DNA of 64,000 nt from Arthrobacter saudimassiliensis (GCA_900016675.1 LN483072.1:372001-436000); one strand, 5' to 3'; positions 42,088-52,246 are shown, numbered from the stretch's first letter. The notes: a model not told the origin generated them from the letters alone. Translations and numbers: made by a program.

Positions 42088-42440
42088 CCGGGCTAACGTT
42101 TTCGTCCAGGAAACATACGCCCTACCCATGAACCAGTCGCCTTTCAGCGAAGCGGATAGCGAGGATCGGTACCTTTGCAGTGGGTGTGGCGATGTCGTTC
42201 TGCAATGGATGTCGGCTGCCAGCCGCCCTCACCACGACCCGACCATCGCGTGGGTCCCAGAAGCTGCTGACCCTTTCAATCCGGACCGACCCCTGAAATT
42301 GTGCGCGAACCTGTGGACTACTGTGCTGCTGTGCTCTATGAGGCAAGAACACGTGGTCTTCGAGCTGCCGGTAGCCTTCCTGTTAATCTCACCAGCTACT
42401 GGTATTTTGAGCTTTTGCCCAAACCCGGAAGGAGACGCTC
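42088..42440 (+). other. 353-base gap between leader gene and helicase; possible frameshifted small gene
   Basis: On the plus strand an ATG at 42128 opens MNQSPFSEADSEDRYLCSGCGDVVLQW, with a C-x2-C knuckle, and stays protein-like until about 42290. From there a different frame (42271-42440) looks better, with PEIVREPVDYCAAVLYEARTRGLRAAGSLP. This fits a gene with one frameshift, but no ribosome site is visible before 42128. The helicase ribosome site GGAAGGAG lies at 42428-42435. Confidence 0.3.
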
Positions 42441-45400
42441 ATGTCAGATGCAACCTCTTCTCTTGCGGCGCTGCGCTCTGGCCAGCGTCTTCGAGGTCTT
42501 GTGCCTGGACAGACGGTCACTCTTATAGCCATCGATCCGATCGATGCTGAAATTTTCGAAGTCTTTTACCGCGATGACGCAGGGCGCAGCGGCGCTCGGG
42601 CAATCACCGACGCCGATGCCGCCAAGTTTGAAATCGAGGGTGATCTTGAATCTGCGCCGCTGTTTGACGGTGACCCCGATGACTTTCGCCTCGCTGCCGA
42701 GGCGCTGCGCATCAAGCACGCCGCGCTCTATGATCCGATGGCGGCGGTCAACAGTTCAGAAGTAGATCCCCTGCCGCATCAGATCCGTGCCGTGTACGAG
42801 GAGTTGCTCCCACGCATCCCACTGAGGTTCCTCCTCGCCGACGATCCTGGCGCGGGCAAGACAATCATGGCGGGACTTTATCTTAAAGAGCTGATCCTCC
42901 GCTCAGACTGCGATCGCGCAATCATTGTTGCCCCCGGTGGACTAGTCGAGCAATGGCGTGAGGAACTCTCGCAGAAGTTCGACCTCCGCTTCGAAGTTTT
43001 CAGCCGCCAGATGGTGGACGATGCGGAGGGCAGTAACGTCTTTTCCCAGCATCCGTACCTGATAGTGCGCATGGACCAGGTTTCCCGAAGCGAAGACCTT
43101 ATGGAACAGCTCTCGGACGTCACCTGGGATGTCGCCGTGGTCGACGAAGCTCACCGCATGTCGGCTCACTATTCATCATGGGCGGGTGAGGTTGATGAAA
43201 CCAAACGCTTCCGCCTTGGTAGGCTACTCTCGGAAACGGCCCACAACTTCCTTCTGATGACGGCAACTCCCCATGCGGGTAAGGAGGAAGACTTCCAGCT
43301 CTTCATGTCACTGTTGGACCGCGACCGTTTCGAGGGGCAGTTCCGCCAAGGCGTCCACCGCACTGATACCAACGGATTAATGCGCCGCATGGTAAAGGAA
43401 AATCTGCTCACCTTCGAGGGCAAGCCCCTTTTCCCCGAGCGACGGGCCTATACGGTGGAGTATGACCTGAGCCCTGCCGAACGCGACCTCTACGAACAAG
43501 TCACAGAGTACGTTCGCACCGAGATGGGCCGCGCGGATCGCATTGCAGCGGAGGGTGACAAGAAGCGCGGTAACAATGTTGGCTTCGCGCTCACCGTACT
43601 CCAGCGTCGGCTTGCTTCCAGCCCTGAGGCGATCCTGCGCTCCTTGGAGCGCCGCCAGCAGCGACTCGAAAGTAAGCTCCGCGAAATGCGGCGTGCCACG
43701 GATGGTGCAGGGCGTCTTCCGGAGCAGGCTTTGCCGTCGCTACCTCTGTCACTGTCGATGGACGATCTCGATCAGTTGGACGATGAGATCACCGAAGAAG
43801 AGCGGGCGGTCTTCGAAGAGCAGATAGATACCGTCGTTGATCTCGCTACCGCAGCCCGGACCATCCCCGAGCTGAGCGCGGAAATCTCAATCCTTGAAGA
43901 CTTGATCCGCAGCGCCCGCCTTGTCCGCCTAACGAATGAGGACAAGAAGTGGGCCGAGCTGCGCACCATCCTCGACACGCAAATTCTCACCCACGCGGAA
44001 AGCGGCGAGACCCGAAAAATAATCATCTTTACCGAGCACCGTGACACGCTCGATTACCTCCAGGAGAGGATCTCGGGTTTACTGGGCCGCGCTGACTCGG
44101 TGGTCACTATTCATGGTGGTACGCGCCGAGAGGACCGCAAAGTGATTCGGGAACGGTTCACCCACGACCCGGATACAGTCGTTCTGCTCGCGACCGATGC
44201 CGCTGGAGAAGGCCTGAATCTTCAACGTGCCCACCTTATGGTGAACTACGATCTGCCGTGGAACCCAAACCGTATAGAGCAACGTTTCGGGCGAATCCAC
44301 CGCATAGGCCAGCGCGAGGTTTGTCACCTATGGAACATGGTCGCCAAAGACACCCGCGAAGGTGACGTTTTCATCCGGCTTCTTGCTAAGATCGAGCAGA
44401 TGTCGGTCGCCTACAACGGCAACCTTTTCAATGTCCTCGGCGACGCCGACGCGTTCCACGAACGCCCACTGCGTGACCTGCTCATCGATGCGATCCGGTA
44501 CGGTGACCAGCCCGGGGTCAAGGCCAAGCTCGACGACATCATCGATGCCGGGGTCTCGCACGGGCTCGACGACATGGTTCAGGAACGAGCGCTTCATCCG
44601 GAGGTGTTTGGTGCGCTCGACCTCGAAGATGTCCGCCACCGCATGGAGATGGCCCGCGAGCGCCGCCTCCAGCCCGGTTACATCGCCGCGTTCTTTATTC
44701 CTGCGTTCGAACGGCTCGGTGGTCGGATCAGACGCAGGGAAAAAGGCCGCTACGAGATCACGCGCGTCCCCAACCGAGTGATTGCATCCGCGCGTCGGCT
44801 GAACAGCTGGGCACCGGTCGCTGAGCAGTACGAGCGAGTCACGTTCGAACTTTCTAAGAAGCATCCAAAGGCTCAGATTGAAGCGGCGCTGATTGCACCG
44901 GGGCATCCGCTCCTTCAATCGGTCATCGAAGCGACAGTAGAGGATCTCGGACCAGTGCTCAAGCGCGGCACCATCCTAGTAGATCGGCGCAACAAGCAGT
45001 CGCCCGAACCAACACTGATGTACACCGTGGAGCAGCGGATCCACAATACCGCCATCGAGCCCGCGACTATCTCCCACCACTTCGATTATCCGTTGTACGC
45101 ACAGGATGGAACCGTCACTGTGTCGCCCACGCCGCCGTACCTAGAATATGATCGGCCCCAGCCGGATGAAGCAGAAGCAATCGAGGAGATTGCCGCTAGT
45201 CAATGGGCTCGAGAGAACCACGAAAAGGGCGTCCGCGCCCAGGTATTCCGTCATGGACTTCAACCTCGCATAGATGAGCTGAAGGCCAGGCTCGACATCG
45301 AGATTGCGCGAACTCGTACCCAGATCCGAGAGCGCCTATTAGCGGAGATCAACCATTGGGACCGCGAACACAATCGTCTCGATGCGCTCGAACGTGGAGG

Positions 45401-45980
45401 CACAGTCGGGCGGCTCCGTGCCGAGACCGCATACACCCGGGCACGTCGGCTTGACGATCGCTTGGATCAGCGACTTCGCGAACTTGACGAAGCGAGGAAT
45501 GTGGTCGCTGCGCCATCGCAGATTCGTGGCATGGCACTCGTGGTGCCCAGCATCATGCTCGTCCCCGGCGACGGGCGGCACGCTTTCGCTCGCGATACCG
45601 AGGTCGTCGAACGCCGCGCCGTTGAAGCCACCCTAGCCGCTGAGCGCTCCCTCGGACGTGCCCCTGAGGAAATGGCGCGCAACAATCCCGGCTACGATAT
45701 CCGGTCGACCGACTCTGATGGTCGGCTATTTTACATCGAAGTGAAGGGCAGAATCGACGGCTCCGATACATTCACCATCACCACGAACGAAGTCACGTTC
45801 GCACAAACACAGGAAGACCGACACCGCCTCGCACTGGTCAGTGTATCCACTGAAGGGTCAGAGCATGACCAATTGAAGTACGTGCTGGATGCCTTCGGCC
45901 ATATGGAGCCGTCCGCCACCACGCGTTCATACAACGAAGACTGGCACGACTACTGGCACCGCGGCGGAGCGCCGCGATGA
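42441..45980 (+). CDS. SNF2-type helicase with C-terminal DUF3883 domain (defence system)
   Basis: 1179 residues. The N-terminal LRSGQRLRGLVPGQTVTLIAI domain leads into the SF2 motor: PHQIRAVYEELL (Q-motif), LADDPGAGKTIMAG (Walker A at about residue 134), VAVVDEAHRM (DEAH at about 235), LMTATPHAGKEED, and in the second lobe IIFTEHRDTLDYL, LLATDAAGEGLNLQ, RIEQRFGRIHRIGQ. The last 100 residues (GYDIRSTDSDGRLFYIEVKGRIDGSDTFTITTNEV) are a DUF3883 domain with a nuclease-like EVKG motif near residue 1100. It is related to the DrmD type of DISARM class 1 systems. It overlaps the methylase gene (ATGA), so the two products are made together. Confidence 0.88.
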   Translation: MSDATSSLAALRSGQRLRGLVPGQTVTLIAIDPIDAEIFEVFYRDDAGRSGARAITDADAAKFEIEGDLESAPLFDGDPDDFRLAAEALRIKHAALYDPMAAVNSSEVDPLPHQIRAVYEELLPRIPLRFLLADDPGAGKTIMAGLYLKELILRSDCDRAIIVAPGGLVEQWREELSQKFDLRFEVFSRQMVDDAEGSNVFSQHPYLIVRMDQVSRSEDLMEQLSDVTWDVAVVDEAHRMSAHYSSWAGEVDETKRFRLGRLLSETAHNFLLMTATPHAGKEEDFQLFMSLLDRDRFEGQFRQGVHRTDTNGLMRRMVKENLLTFEGKPLFPERRAYTVEYDLSPAERDLYEQVTEYVRTEMGRADRIAAEGDKKRGNNVGFALTVLQRRLASSPEAILRSLERRQQRLESKLREMRRATDGAGRLPEQALPSLPLSLSMDDLDQLDDEITEEERAVFEEQIDTVVDLATAARTIPELSAEISILEDLIRSARLVRLTNEDKKWAELRTILDTQILTHAESGETRKIIIFTEHRDTLDYLQERISGLLGRADSVVTIHGGTRREDRKVIRERFTHDPDTVVLLATDAAGEGLNLQRAHLMVNYDLPWNPNRIEQRFGRIHRIGQREVCHLWNMVAKDTREGDVFIRLLAKIEQMSVAYNGNLFNVLGDADAFHERPLRDLLIDAIRYGDQPGVKAKLDDIIDAGVSHGLDDMVQERALHPEVFGALDLEDVRHRMEMARERRLQPGYIAAFFIPAFERLGGRIRRREKGRYEITRVPNRVIASARRLNSWAPVAEQYERVTFELSKKHPKAQIEAALIAPGHPLLQSVIEATVEDLGPVLKRGTILVDRRNKQSPEPTLMYTVEQRIHNTAIEPATISHHFDYPLYAQDGTVTVSPTPPYLEYDRPQPDEAEAIEEIAASQWARENHEKGVRAQVFRHGLQPRIDELKARLDIEIARTRTQIRERLLAEINHWDREHNRLDALERGGTVGRLRAETAYTRARRLDDRLDQRLRELDEARNVVAAPSQIRGMALVVPSIMLVPGDGRHAFARDTEVVERRAVEATLAAERSLGRAPEEMARNNPGYDIRSTDSDGRLFYIEVKGRIDGSDTFTITTNEVTFAQTQEDRHRLALVSVSTEGSEHDQLKYVLDAFGHMEPSATTRSYNEDWHDYWHRGGAPR

Positions 45981-48817
45981 GCCAGCCGACACCGGATTTG
46001 CCCAGAAATAACGAAAGACGTCATATGACCAGCACGTATAAGAAGAAGCTCATCGAGACCTCACTTCCGCTCGAAGCGATCAATGAGCATTCGGCTCGGG
46101 AAAAGTCCGTCCGACAAGGCCACCCTTCGACTCTGCACCTTTGGTGGTCTCGTAAACCTCTTGCAACTGCCCGAGGAATCCTCTTTGCACAGCTGGTTGA
46201 TGACCCCTCCGCCCGGCCCGAACAGTTCCCCACGATCGAGGAGCAAGACGCTGAGCGCGTCCGCCTGCACAACTTATTGGAAAGACTCATCCAGTGGGAG
46301 AACAGCAGCGACGAGAATCTCCTAGAGCAGGCGCGTGCAGAGATCCGAAAGTCGAATAATGGTGAACTGCCCGTGGTACTTGATCCCTTCGCGGGCGGTG
46401 GTTCCATTCCGCTTGAGGCTCAGCGTCTGGGTCTCAAAGCACATGCGAGCGACCTGAATCCACTGTCGGTCCTCATTAACAAGGCCCTTATCGAGATCCC
46501 ACCTAAGTTCGCAGGCTGCCCTCCTGTGTTCCCAGGTGCCGCCGGATCTCGAATGGGATGGAACCGGTCGGAAGGTCTAGCCGAGGATGTCCGCCGCTAT
46601 GGAGAATGGATTCGGGACGAGGCCCAAGCCAGGATCGGGCGTCTGTACCCCAAGGTCACAGCGCCTGGCGGTACCGAGCACACGGTGATCGCTTGGCTGT
46701 GGGCGCGGACGGTGAAGAGTCCCAACCCTGCAAACCCCATCGAAGTACCCCTCGTCAACTCTTGGTGGTTGGGCAAGAAGAAAGGCAAGGAGGCGTGGGT
46801 CCAGGCGTCTGTCGTCAATGGTGAGGTCCGCTACGAGGTCAGGCACGATGCAGAGGGCCCGAAAGGTGATGCGGACGGGACGGTAACCAGGAAGGGTGCC
46901 GTGTCGATCGCCGACGGCACCCCGATGGACTTCAACTACATACGAGAAGAGGGCCGGGCGGGGCGCATCGGTGCGCATCTCATCGCCGTGGTTGGCGAAG
47001 GCAAGCGGGGACGTCTCTACGTCACGCCGACGGACGAACACATTGAAGCAGCAGCTGTGGAGCGACCTTTGGATATTCCCCAAGGTGACATCCCCGAGAA
47101 TCCTCGCAACTTCAATACCCCAAACTACGGACTGAAGAAGTTCTCTGACCTCTTTACCAACCGGCAACTCGTAGCTCTCACGACGCTGGGTGATTTGGTG
47201 TCCGAGGCCCGTAAGAACGCCTTGGAAGATGCATTTGCTGCTGGCCTCCCCTCGGGCAAGCGTTTGGAAGACGGCGGCACCGGAGCCGAGGCTTACGCAG
47301 ATGCCGTAGCAACTTATCTCGCTCTCAGCATTAGCCGAACTACTGATAGACACTCGGCTGTATCCACCTGGGATAACAGCACAAGCAAGGAACAGATTCG
47401 AGGGGTTTTTGCTCGACAAGCGATTCCCATGACCTGGGGCTACGCGGAAGGAAATCCTTTCGTTAAGTCCAGTGGATCCCTGCTAGAGACTTTTGAATTT
47501 GTTGCGAAGGCATTGGAGCGGCTTCCTTCGAACACACCAGGGGTCGCTGAGCAGAAAAATGCTGAAGATGCTCCTTTCCCCGGAGTTGTCATATCCACTG
47601 ACCCTCCGTACTACGACATGATCGGGTACGCCGACCTTTCGGACTATTTCTATGTTTGGATTCGGCGAACACTCCGTGAAGTCCAAAGCAAGACCGTCGG
47701 CACCATGCTTACCCCGAAGGCTGAAGAACTCGTCGCCAATCCATACCGGCACGAGGGCAAAGCCGGTGCTGAAAAGTTCTTCGTCGATGGCTTCAACTCC
47801 GTTTTTGCCAAGTTCAGGGAGAGCGCAAGTCTCACCGTCCCCATGACGGTGTATTACGCATACAAACAGCAAGACACGCGCGATGCGGGTGCCGCGTCCA
47901 CTGGTTGGCACACGATTCTCAGTGGTCTCATCAATGCGGGTTGGGAAGTCACCGCTACGTGGCCTATCCGTAGTGAGCTCTCTAACCGCATGCTTGCGAG
48001 TGGTACTAATGCCCTTGCGTCTTCCATCGTCCTTGCTTGCCGTCCTCGTCCAGAAACCGCACCGTCTACCACGCGCCGTGCTTTCGTCGCTGCACTTAGA
48101 TCCGAACTAGCAGAAGCTCTACGCACCTTGCTACAAGGCTCAATTGCTCCGGTGGACCTCGCACAGGCAGCCATTGGTCCGGGAATTGCAGTCTTCTCCC
48201 GTTTCTCCCGTGTCCGTGAAGCAGATGGCTCAGACATGTCGGTGAAGGACGCACTTGTTCTCGTGAACGCGACGCTTGACGAGGTCCTCAACGACCAGGA
48301 GTCCGACTTCGATTCAGATACGCGGTTCGCGATCAAGTGGTATCGGCAGTACGGGTGGGAGCAGGACAATTCTGGGATCGCAGACCAACTCGCACGATCT
48401 TCGGACACCTCTATCGGCGCACTCGAACGAGGTGGCATCTTTGAAGCAAAGGGAGGTAAGGCTCGCTTGATCGCGCCGCCGCAACTCGAAGGAGCTTGGG
48501 AAACTGCCACTGACGATCGTATGAGTGTGTGGGAGGCGACTATTCGTCTCGCTGCAGTGATGGCGAAGGACGGCGCCGACAATGTTGCAGAGCTACTCCC
48601 GACAGTGCAGACCCGCGTCAACCTCGACGCGGTCAAGGAGCTGGGCTTCCTCCTCTTCCACGAGGCGGAGAAGAAGAAGGACACGAAGGACGCGCTCCTC
48701 TTCAACGGCCTCGTAAGCGCCTGGAGTGACCTCAATGAGCGGGCCCGTGAGTTTGCGGCGGCAACGCCGCATATAGGGTCCCAGCAGTCATTCGACTTCG
48801 ACGATATGGAGGACTGA
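45977..48817 (+). CDS. DUF1156-family adenine-specific DNA methyltransferase
   Basis: 946 residues, with two possible starts: 45977, which overlaps the helicase stop, and 46025 (MTSTYKKKLIETSLPLEAIN, the usual beginning of the family). SAM-binding motif I is DPFAGGGSIPLEAQRLG at D136, and catalytic motif IV is DPPYYDMIGYADLSDYFYVW at D542-Y545, predicting N6-adenine methylation. The family normally has a zinc ribbon in the middle; here the usual TVxCPNPxC motif reads TVKSPNPAN, with S248 and N253 in place of the cysteines, so the zinc site is probably lost. In such cassettes methylation marks self DNA and the helicase and ATPase attack unmodified DNA. Confidence 0.88.
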   Translation: MSQPTPDLPRNNERRHMTSTYKKKLIETSLPLEAINEHSAREKSVRQGHPSTLHLWWSRKPLATARGILFAQLVDDPSARPEQFPTIEEQDAERVRLHNLLERLIQWENSSDENLLEQARAEIRKSNNGELPVVLDPFAGGGSIPLEAQRLGLKAHASDLNPLSVLINKALIEIPPKFAGCPPVFPGAAGSRMGWNRSEGLAEDVRRYGEWIRDEAQARIGRLYPKVTAPGGTEHTVIAWLWARTVKSPNPANPIEVPLVNSWWLGKKKGKEAWVQASVVNGEVRYEVRHDAEGPKGDADGTVTRKGAVSIADGTPMDFNYIREEGRAGRIGAHLIAVVGEGKRGRLYVTPTDEHIEAAAVERPLDIPQGDIPENPRNFNTPNYGLKKFSDLFTNRQLVALTTLGDLVSEARKNALEDAFAAGLPSGKRLEDGGTGAEAYADAVATYLALSISRTTDRHSAVSTWDNSTSKEQIRGVFARQAIPMTWGYAEGNPFVKSSGSLLETFEFVAKALERLPSNTPGVAEQKNAEDAPFPGVVISTDPPYYDMIGYADLSDYFYVWIRRTLREVQSKTVGTMLTPKAEELVANPYRHEGKAGAEKFFVDGFNSVFAKFRESASLTVPMTVYYAYKQQDTRDAGAASTGWHTILSGLINAGWEVTATWPIRSELSNRMLASGTNALASSIVLACRPRPETAPSTTRRAFVAALRSELAEALRTLLQGSIAPVDLAQAAIGPGIAVFSRFSRVREADGSDMSVKDALVLVNATLDEVLNDQESDFDSDTRFAIKWYRQYGWEQDNSGIADQLARSSDTSIGALERGGIFEAKGGKARLIAPPQLEGAWETATDDRMSVWEATIRLAAVMAKDGADNVAELLPTVQTRVNLDAVKELGFLLFHEAEKKKDTKDALLFNGLVSAWSDLNERAREFAAATPHIGSQQSFDFDDMED

Positions 48818-48820
48818 TCA

Positions 48821-51800
48821 GTGGCGATCAACAACCAGGAACGACTCTTTAAGGCCTTTGGACTCCTCGCCGAGGGGCTTGAAGACATCGTCGATGAGGT
48901 GATGACGCAGGCGCTTGGCACGCCCGAGTGGCCTACCCAGTGGTCGTTGGAGGAGGCGGCCAAGAGCGGCCGGGCACCGCAGATCCTTGCCAAGAACGAC
49001 GTCCAGGTGCAGCTGCGGGCGATCACTGAGAAGGGTTACTACTTCAAGGACGTCCTGTCTCGAGCCCAGCAGGGGTATGGGTCTGAATTAAAGGAGGTCC
49101 GCAATGCCGTTATGCACGGGCAGGCGGGTCAGCTAAGCTCCGACGATACTGCACGTGCCCTCGACACCATGGAGCGACTTCTCACCGCGGTGGGGGCCGT
49201 TGACTCTGCGAAGGACATTCGAAACCTCCGCATCGACCTTCAACGAACGGTGTTTGAAGACCAGACGCGCAAGCAAGCTAAGCGATTCGTCGTCTCGAAT
49301 GCCCCCGACTCCGGGCTGCGTCCTTGGCGCGAGGTAATCCGCCCCCACGATGATGTCGCGCGCGGTGAATTCACTGCCTCCGAGTTCGCTGCTGACCTCC
49401 ACCTAGTTCACAGTGGGCAGGCGTTGGGCTCGGAGTACAACGACCCAATTGAATTCTTCAACCGTACGTATTTAACTGAGGGTCTCCGCGATTTGCTCGC
49501 GCGTGCCCTCCTCCGACTCAACGGTGACGACAATGCCAGTCCGGTCGTAAACCTTCAGACAAACTTCGGTGGCGGCAAGACTCACGCCATGCTCGCTCTC
49601 TACCATTTGTTCGGTGGCTCCGATGCAAAGCATATGCCCCAAGAGATACAGGAGCTCGTTGCTGCTAACGGTGGCCCTGACCTCTCAGCGCTGAAGGTTA
49701 ATCGTGTTGCGCTCGTTGGCACCTATCTCAAGGCTGGTTCACCGAGTATCAAGGGTGACGGTACCGAGGTTTATACCCTTTGGGGTGAAATGGCCTGGCA
49801 GCTTGGTGGGCGAGAGGCTTACGATCTGATAGCCGCTGATGACAAGGCTGGGACCAACCCGGGAGACGCGTTACTCAAGCTCTTCCAGAAGTACGGTCCC
49901 GCGCTGATATTGATCGACGAATGGGTGGCCTACGCACGCCAGCTTGTCGACAAGGACTTGCCCGCAGGCTCATTTGAGACACAGTTCACGTTTGCTCAGT
50001 CACTGACCGAGGTTGTAAAGGCTGCCCCGGGTGTCATGCTCGTAGTCTCAATCCCCGCTTCCGACAACGGCACTGGTAGTCACGGCAACGATATCGAGAT
50101 CGGTGGCGCAAACGGCCAGGCTGCGCTTGAACGTTTACAGAATGTGATCCGCCGAGTTGCCGACCAGTGGCGACCGTCCAGTAAGGACGAAGCTTTCGAA
50201 ATTGTTCGCCGTCGCCTGTTCCAGGCGCCGAATGCCGAAGGCCTGACGGCGATTGCGGCAACCGCGAGGAGCTTCGTCACGATGTATCGAAACAATCGCG
50301 AGTTGTTCCCGCGTGACGCGACCACCCCTGGCGAAGAATACGAAAACAGAATACGAGCGTCGTACCCTCTGCATCCTGAGCTGCTTGACCGTCTCTATGA
50401 GGACTGGTCAACGCTGGAGCGTTTCCAGCGCACCCGTGGCGTGTTGAAGCTCGTGTCTTCCATTGTCCATGAGCTTTGGATATCGGACGATGCCGCGCCG
50501 CTGATCATGCCAGGGTATGTGCCGCTGGACGCTAGTACAGTCAACACTGATTTGACCCAGTATTTGGAAGACCAATGGAAGCCGATTATTGACTCGGACA
50601 TCGATGGACCCGGATCAACTGCGGCGGAGATTGATAAGAGTCGCCCCAACCTTCAAGCTCGCCACGTCACCCAGCGCATCGCTCGGGCTATTTTCATGGG
50701 CGCGGCGCCGCGTAGTAAGTCCAGCCGCAAGGGCCTGGACAAGCAATACGTGTGGTTAGGGACGGTGACGCCAGGAGATACCCTCGGCAACTTCGGCAGT
50801 GCGGTGGATCTGCTCGGTCAGCGATCGACGTACTTCTATGAGGAACAGGGACATTACTGGTTCGACACCCAACCTTCGGTCACGAAGACCGCTAGTGACT
50901 ACGCAGAGCGACTTCGTGAAGACGTCGAGACGGTCTGGAACGAGATCACCCAGCGCCTCCGCAGTGAGGAGCGGTCACGTGGCGTCTTCGACCGAGTTCA
51001 TATTGCTCCTGAGTCCAGCGCTGATGTGCCGGACCTGGAGAACACTCGTCTTGTAATCGTGCACCCGCGGCACTCTCGGCGCAAACAGGACGGACCTGAC
51101 GCTGCTCCGCACGTTTGGGTGCGCGAGACGATTGAATCGAAGGGCTCAAGTCAACGAATTCACCGCAACACACTCGTCTTCCTTATCGCGGACAAGAGCG
51201 AACTAGAGAGCCTGGAAGCCGCGACGCGTAGCTACCTTGGGTGGAGACGAGTGCAAGCCACGTCCGACTCGCTCAACCTTTCCGTTCAGCAGCGCAAGCA
51301 AACCGATGACTGGGTCGGACGCCTCAATCAGACGGTGACCGATCGGATCCGTGCAACCTTTGTGTGGGCGCTCTATCCCGAGCAGTTTGACCCGACCAGG
51401 CAGTTCGAGCTGATCGCGGACAGAGTGCCGGACAGCTCGGGCGACTCTCTCGCGGAACGGGTCGCCGCAAAACTCGGACGTGAAGACCAGCTCGTTACTG
51501 ACCTGGGTGCGCAGATTCTCGGAGCGACACTCCAGCAAGAGCTGGCGCCGTTCTGGGCGGACAAAGGCGAGATTACAGTAGGCGAGCTGTGGGGTTATTT
51601 CACGCGGTATGTCTACTTGCCGCGCCTTGTAAACCGTGACGTCCTCGACACCGCGATTCAAAAATCGCTCCATACTGTGCTGGTTGAGGGTGAGCGCTTC
51701 GCGATCGCAACAAGCAAGGACCCCGAGACTGGTCGATACCGTGAGCTATTGGTGCCGCCTGAGCAGGGTACGTCGATCCAAGTCACCGATAGCACTCTGC

Positions 51801-52246
51801 TCATCGAAGCTGGCAAGGCGCACGCTCAGATTCAAGCTGACCAGGAAGCCGCCCGCGAAGCTGCCATTCCAGCCGGTACATCTACGTCCACTCCAGCGAC
51901 GGACGGTAATATTACTAGCAGTAGCGTTACAGATTCCGCTTCAGACACGAATTCTGACGTCACGTCTTCGGATACCGGCCGGGCATCATCGGCAGAGCGC
52001 GAGTTCGAAGCGGTGCTTGGGCGATACTTCGGTACGGTGAAGATCGATCCCGAGCGGTACGCCCGAGACATCGGAAACGTGACGCGGGAGGTTATCGAGC
52101 GCCTAGCGGGCACGGGTGCAAAGCTGCAGATCACGATTGACATCCAAGCTTCCAAATCGGAAGGATTCGATGAGGCTGAGCGCCGTACTATCTCCGAGAA
52201 CGCCCGTGTACTGAAGTTCAACGACTCGACTTTCGAGCAGCATTGA
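48821..52246 (+). CDS. Swt1-like HEPN + DUF499 ATPase, defence effector candidate
   Basis: 1141 residues from a GTG with GGAGG eight bases upstream, three bases after the methylase stop. The first 125 residues resemble a Swt1-like HEPN domain, with the RNase motif R-x4-H intact as R94-NAVM-H99. The DUF499 AAA+ domain follows: Walker A NFGGGKTH with K253, Walker B ALILIDEW at about 365, and a VVSIPASD sensor strand. The rest is long and helical; a low-complexity Thr/Ser/Asp linker at about residues 1025-1055 precedes a C-terminal alpha-beta domain (AEREFEAVLGRYFGTVKIDPERYARDIGNVTREVIE). HEPN RNases are typical abortive-infection effectors, so the ATPase may sense attack and release RNA cleavage. 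Confidence 0.82.
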   Translation: MAINNQERLFKAFGLLAEGLEDIVDEVMTQALGTPEWPTQWSLEEAAKSGRAPQILAKNDVQVQLRAITEKGYYFKDVLSRAQQGYGSELKEVRNAVMHGQAGQLSSDDTARALDTMERLLTAVGAVDSAKDIRNLRIDLQRTVFEDQTRKQAKRFVVSNAPDSGLRPWREVIRPHDDVARGEFTASEFAADLHLVHSGQALGSEYNDPIEFFNRTYLTEGLRDLLARALLRLNGDDNASPVVNLQTNFGGGKTHAMLALYHLFGGSDAKHMPQEIQELVAANGGPDLSALKVNRVALVGTYLKAGSPSIKGDGTEVYTLWGEMAWQLGGREAYDLIAADDKAGTNPGDALLKLFQKYGPALILIDEWVAYARQLVDKDLPAGSFETQFTFAQSLTEVVKAAPGVMLVVSIPASDNGTGSHGNDIEIGGANGQAALERLQNVIRRVADQWRPSSKDEAFEIVRRRLFQAPNAEGLTAIAATARSFVTMYRNNRELFPRDATTPGEEYENRIRASYPLHPELLDRLYEDWSTLERFQRTRGVLKLVSSIVHELWISDDAAPLIMPGYVPLDASTVNTDLTQYLEDQWKPIIDSDIDGPGSTAAEIDKSRPNLQARHVTQRIARAIFMGAAPRSKSSRKGLDKQYVWLGTVTPGDTLGNFGSAVDLLGQRSTYFYEEQGHYWFDTQPSVTKTASDYAERLREDVETVWNEITQRLRSEERSRGVFDRVHIAPESSADVPDLENTRLVIVHPRHSRRKQDGPDAAPHVWVRETIESKGSSQRIHRNTLVFLIADKSELESLEAATRSYLGWRRVQATSDSLNLSVQQRKQTDDWVGRLNQTVTDRIRATFVWALYPEQFDPTRQFELIADRVPDSSGDSLAERVAAKLGREDQLVTDLGAQILGATLQQELAPFWADKGEITVGELWGYFTRYVYLPRLVNRDVLDTAIQKSLHTVLVEGERFAIATSKDPETGRYRELLVPPEQGTSIQVTDSTLLIEAGKAHAQIQADQEAAREAAIPAGTSTSTPATDGNITSSSVTDSASDTNSDVTSSDTGRASSAEREFEAVLGRYFGTVKIDPERYARDIGNVTREVIERLAGTGAKLQITIDIQASKSEGFDEAERRTISENARVLKFNDSTFEQH

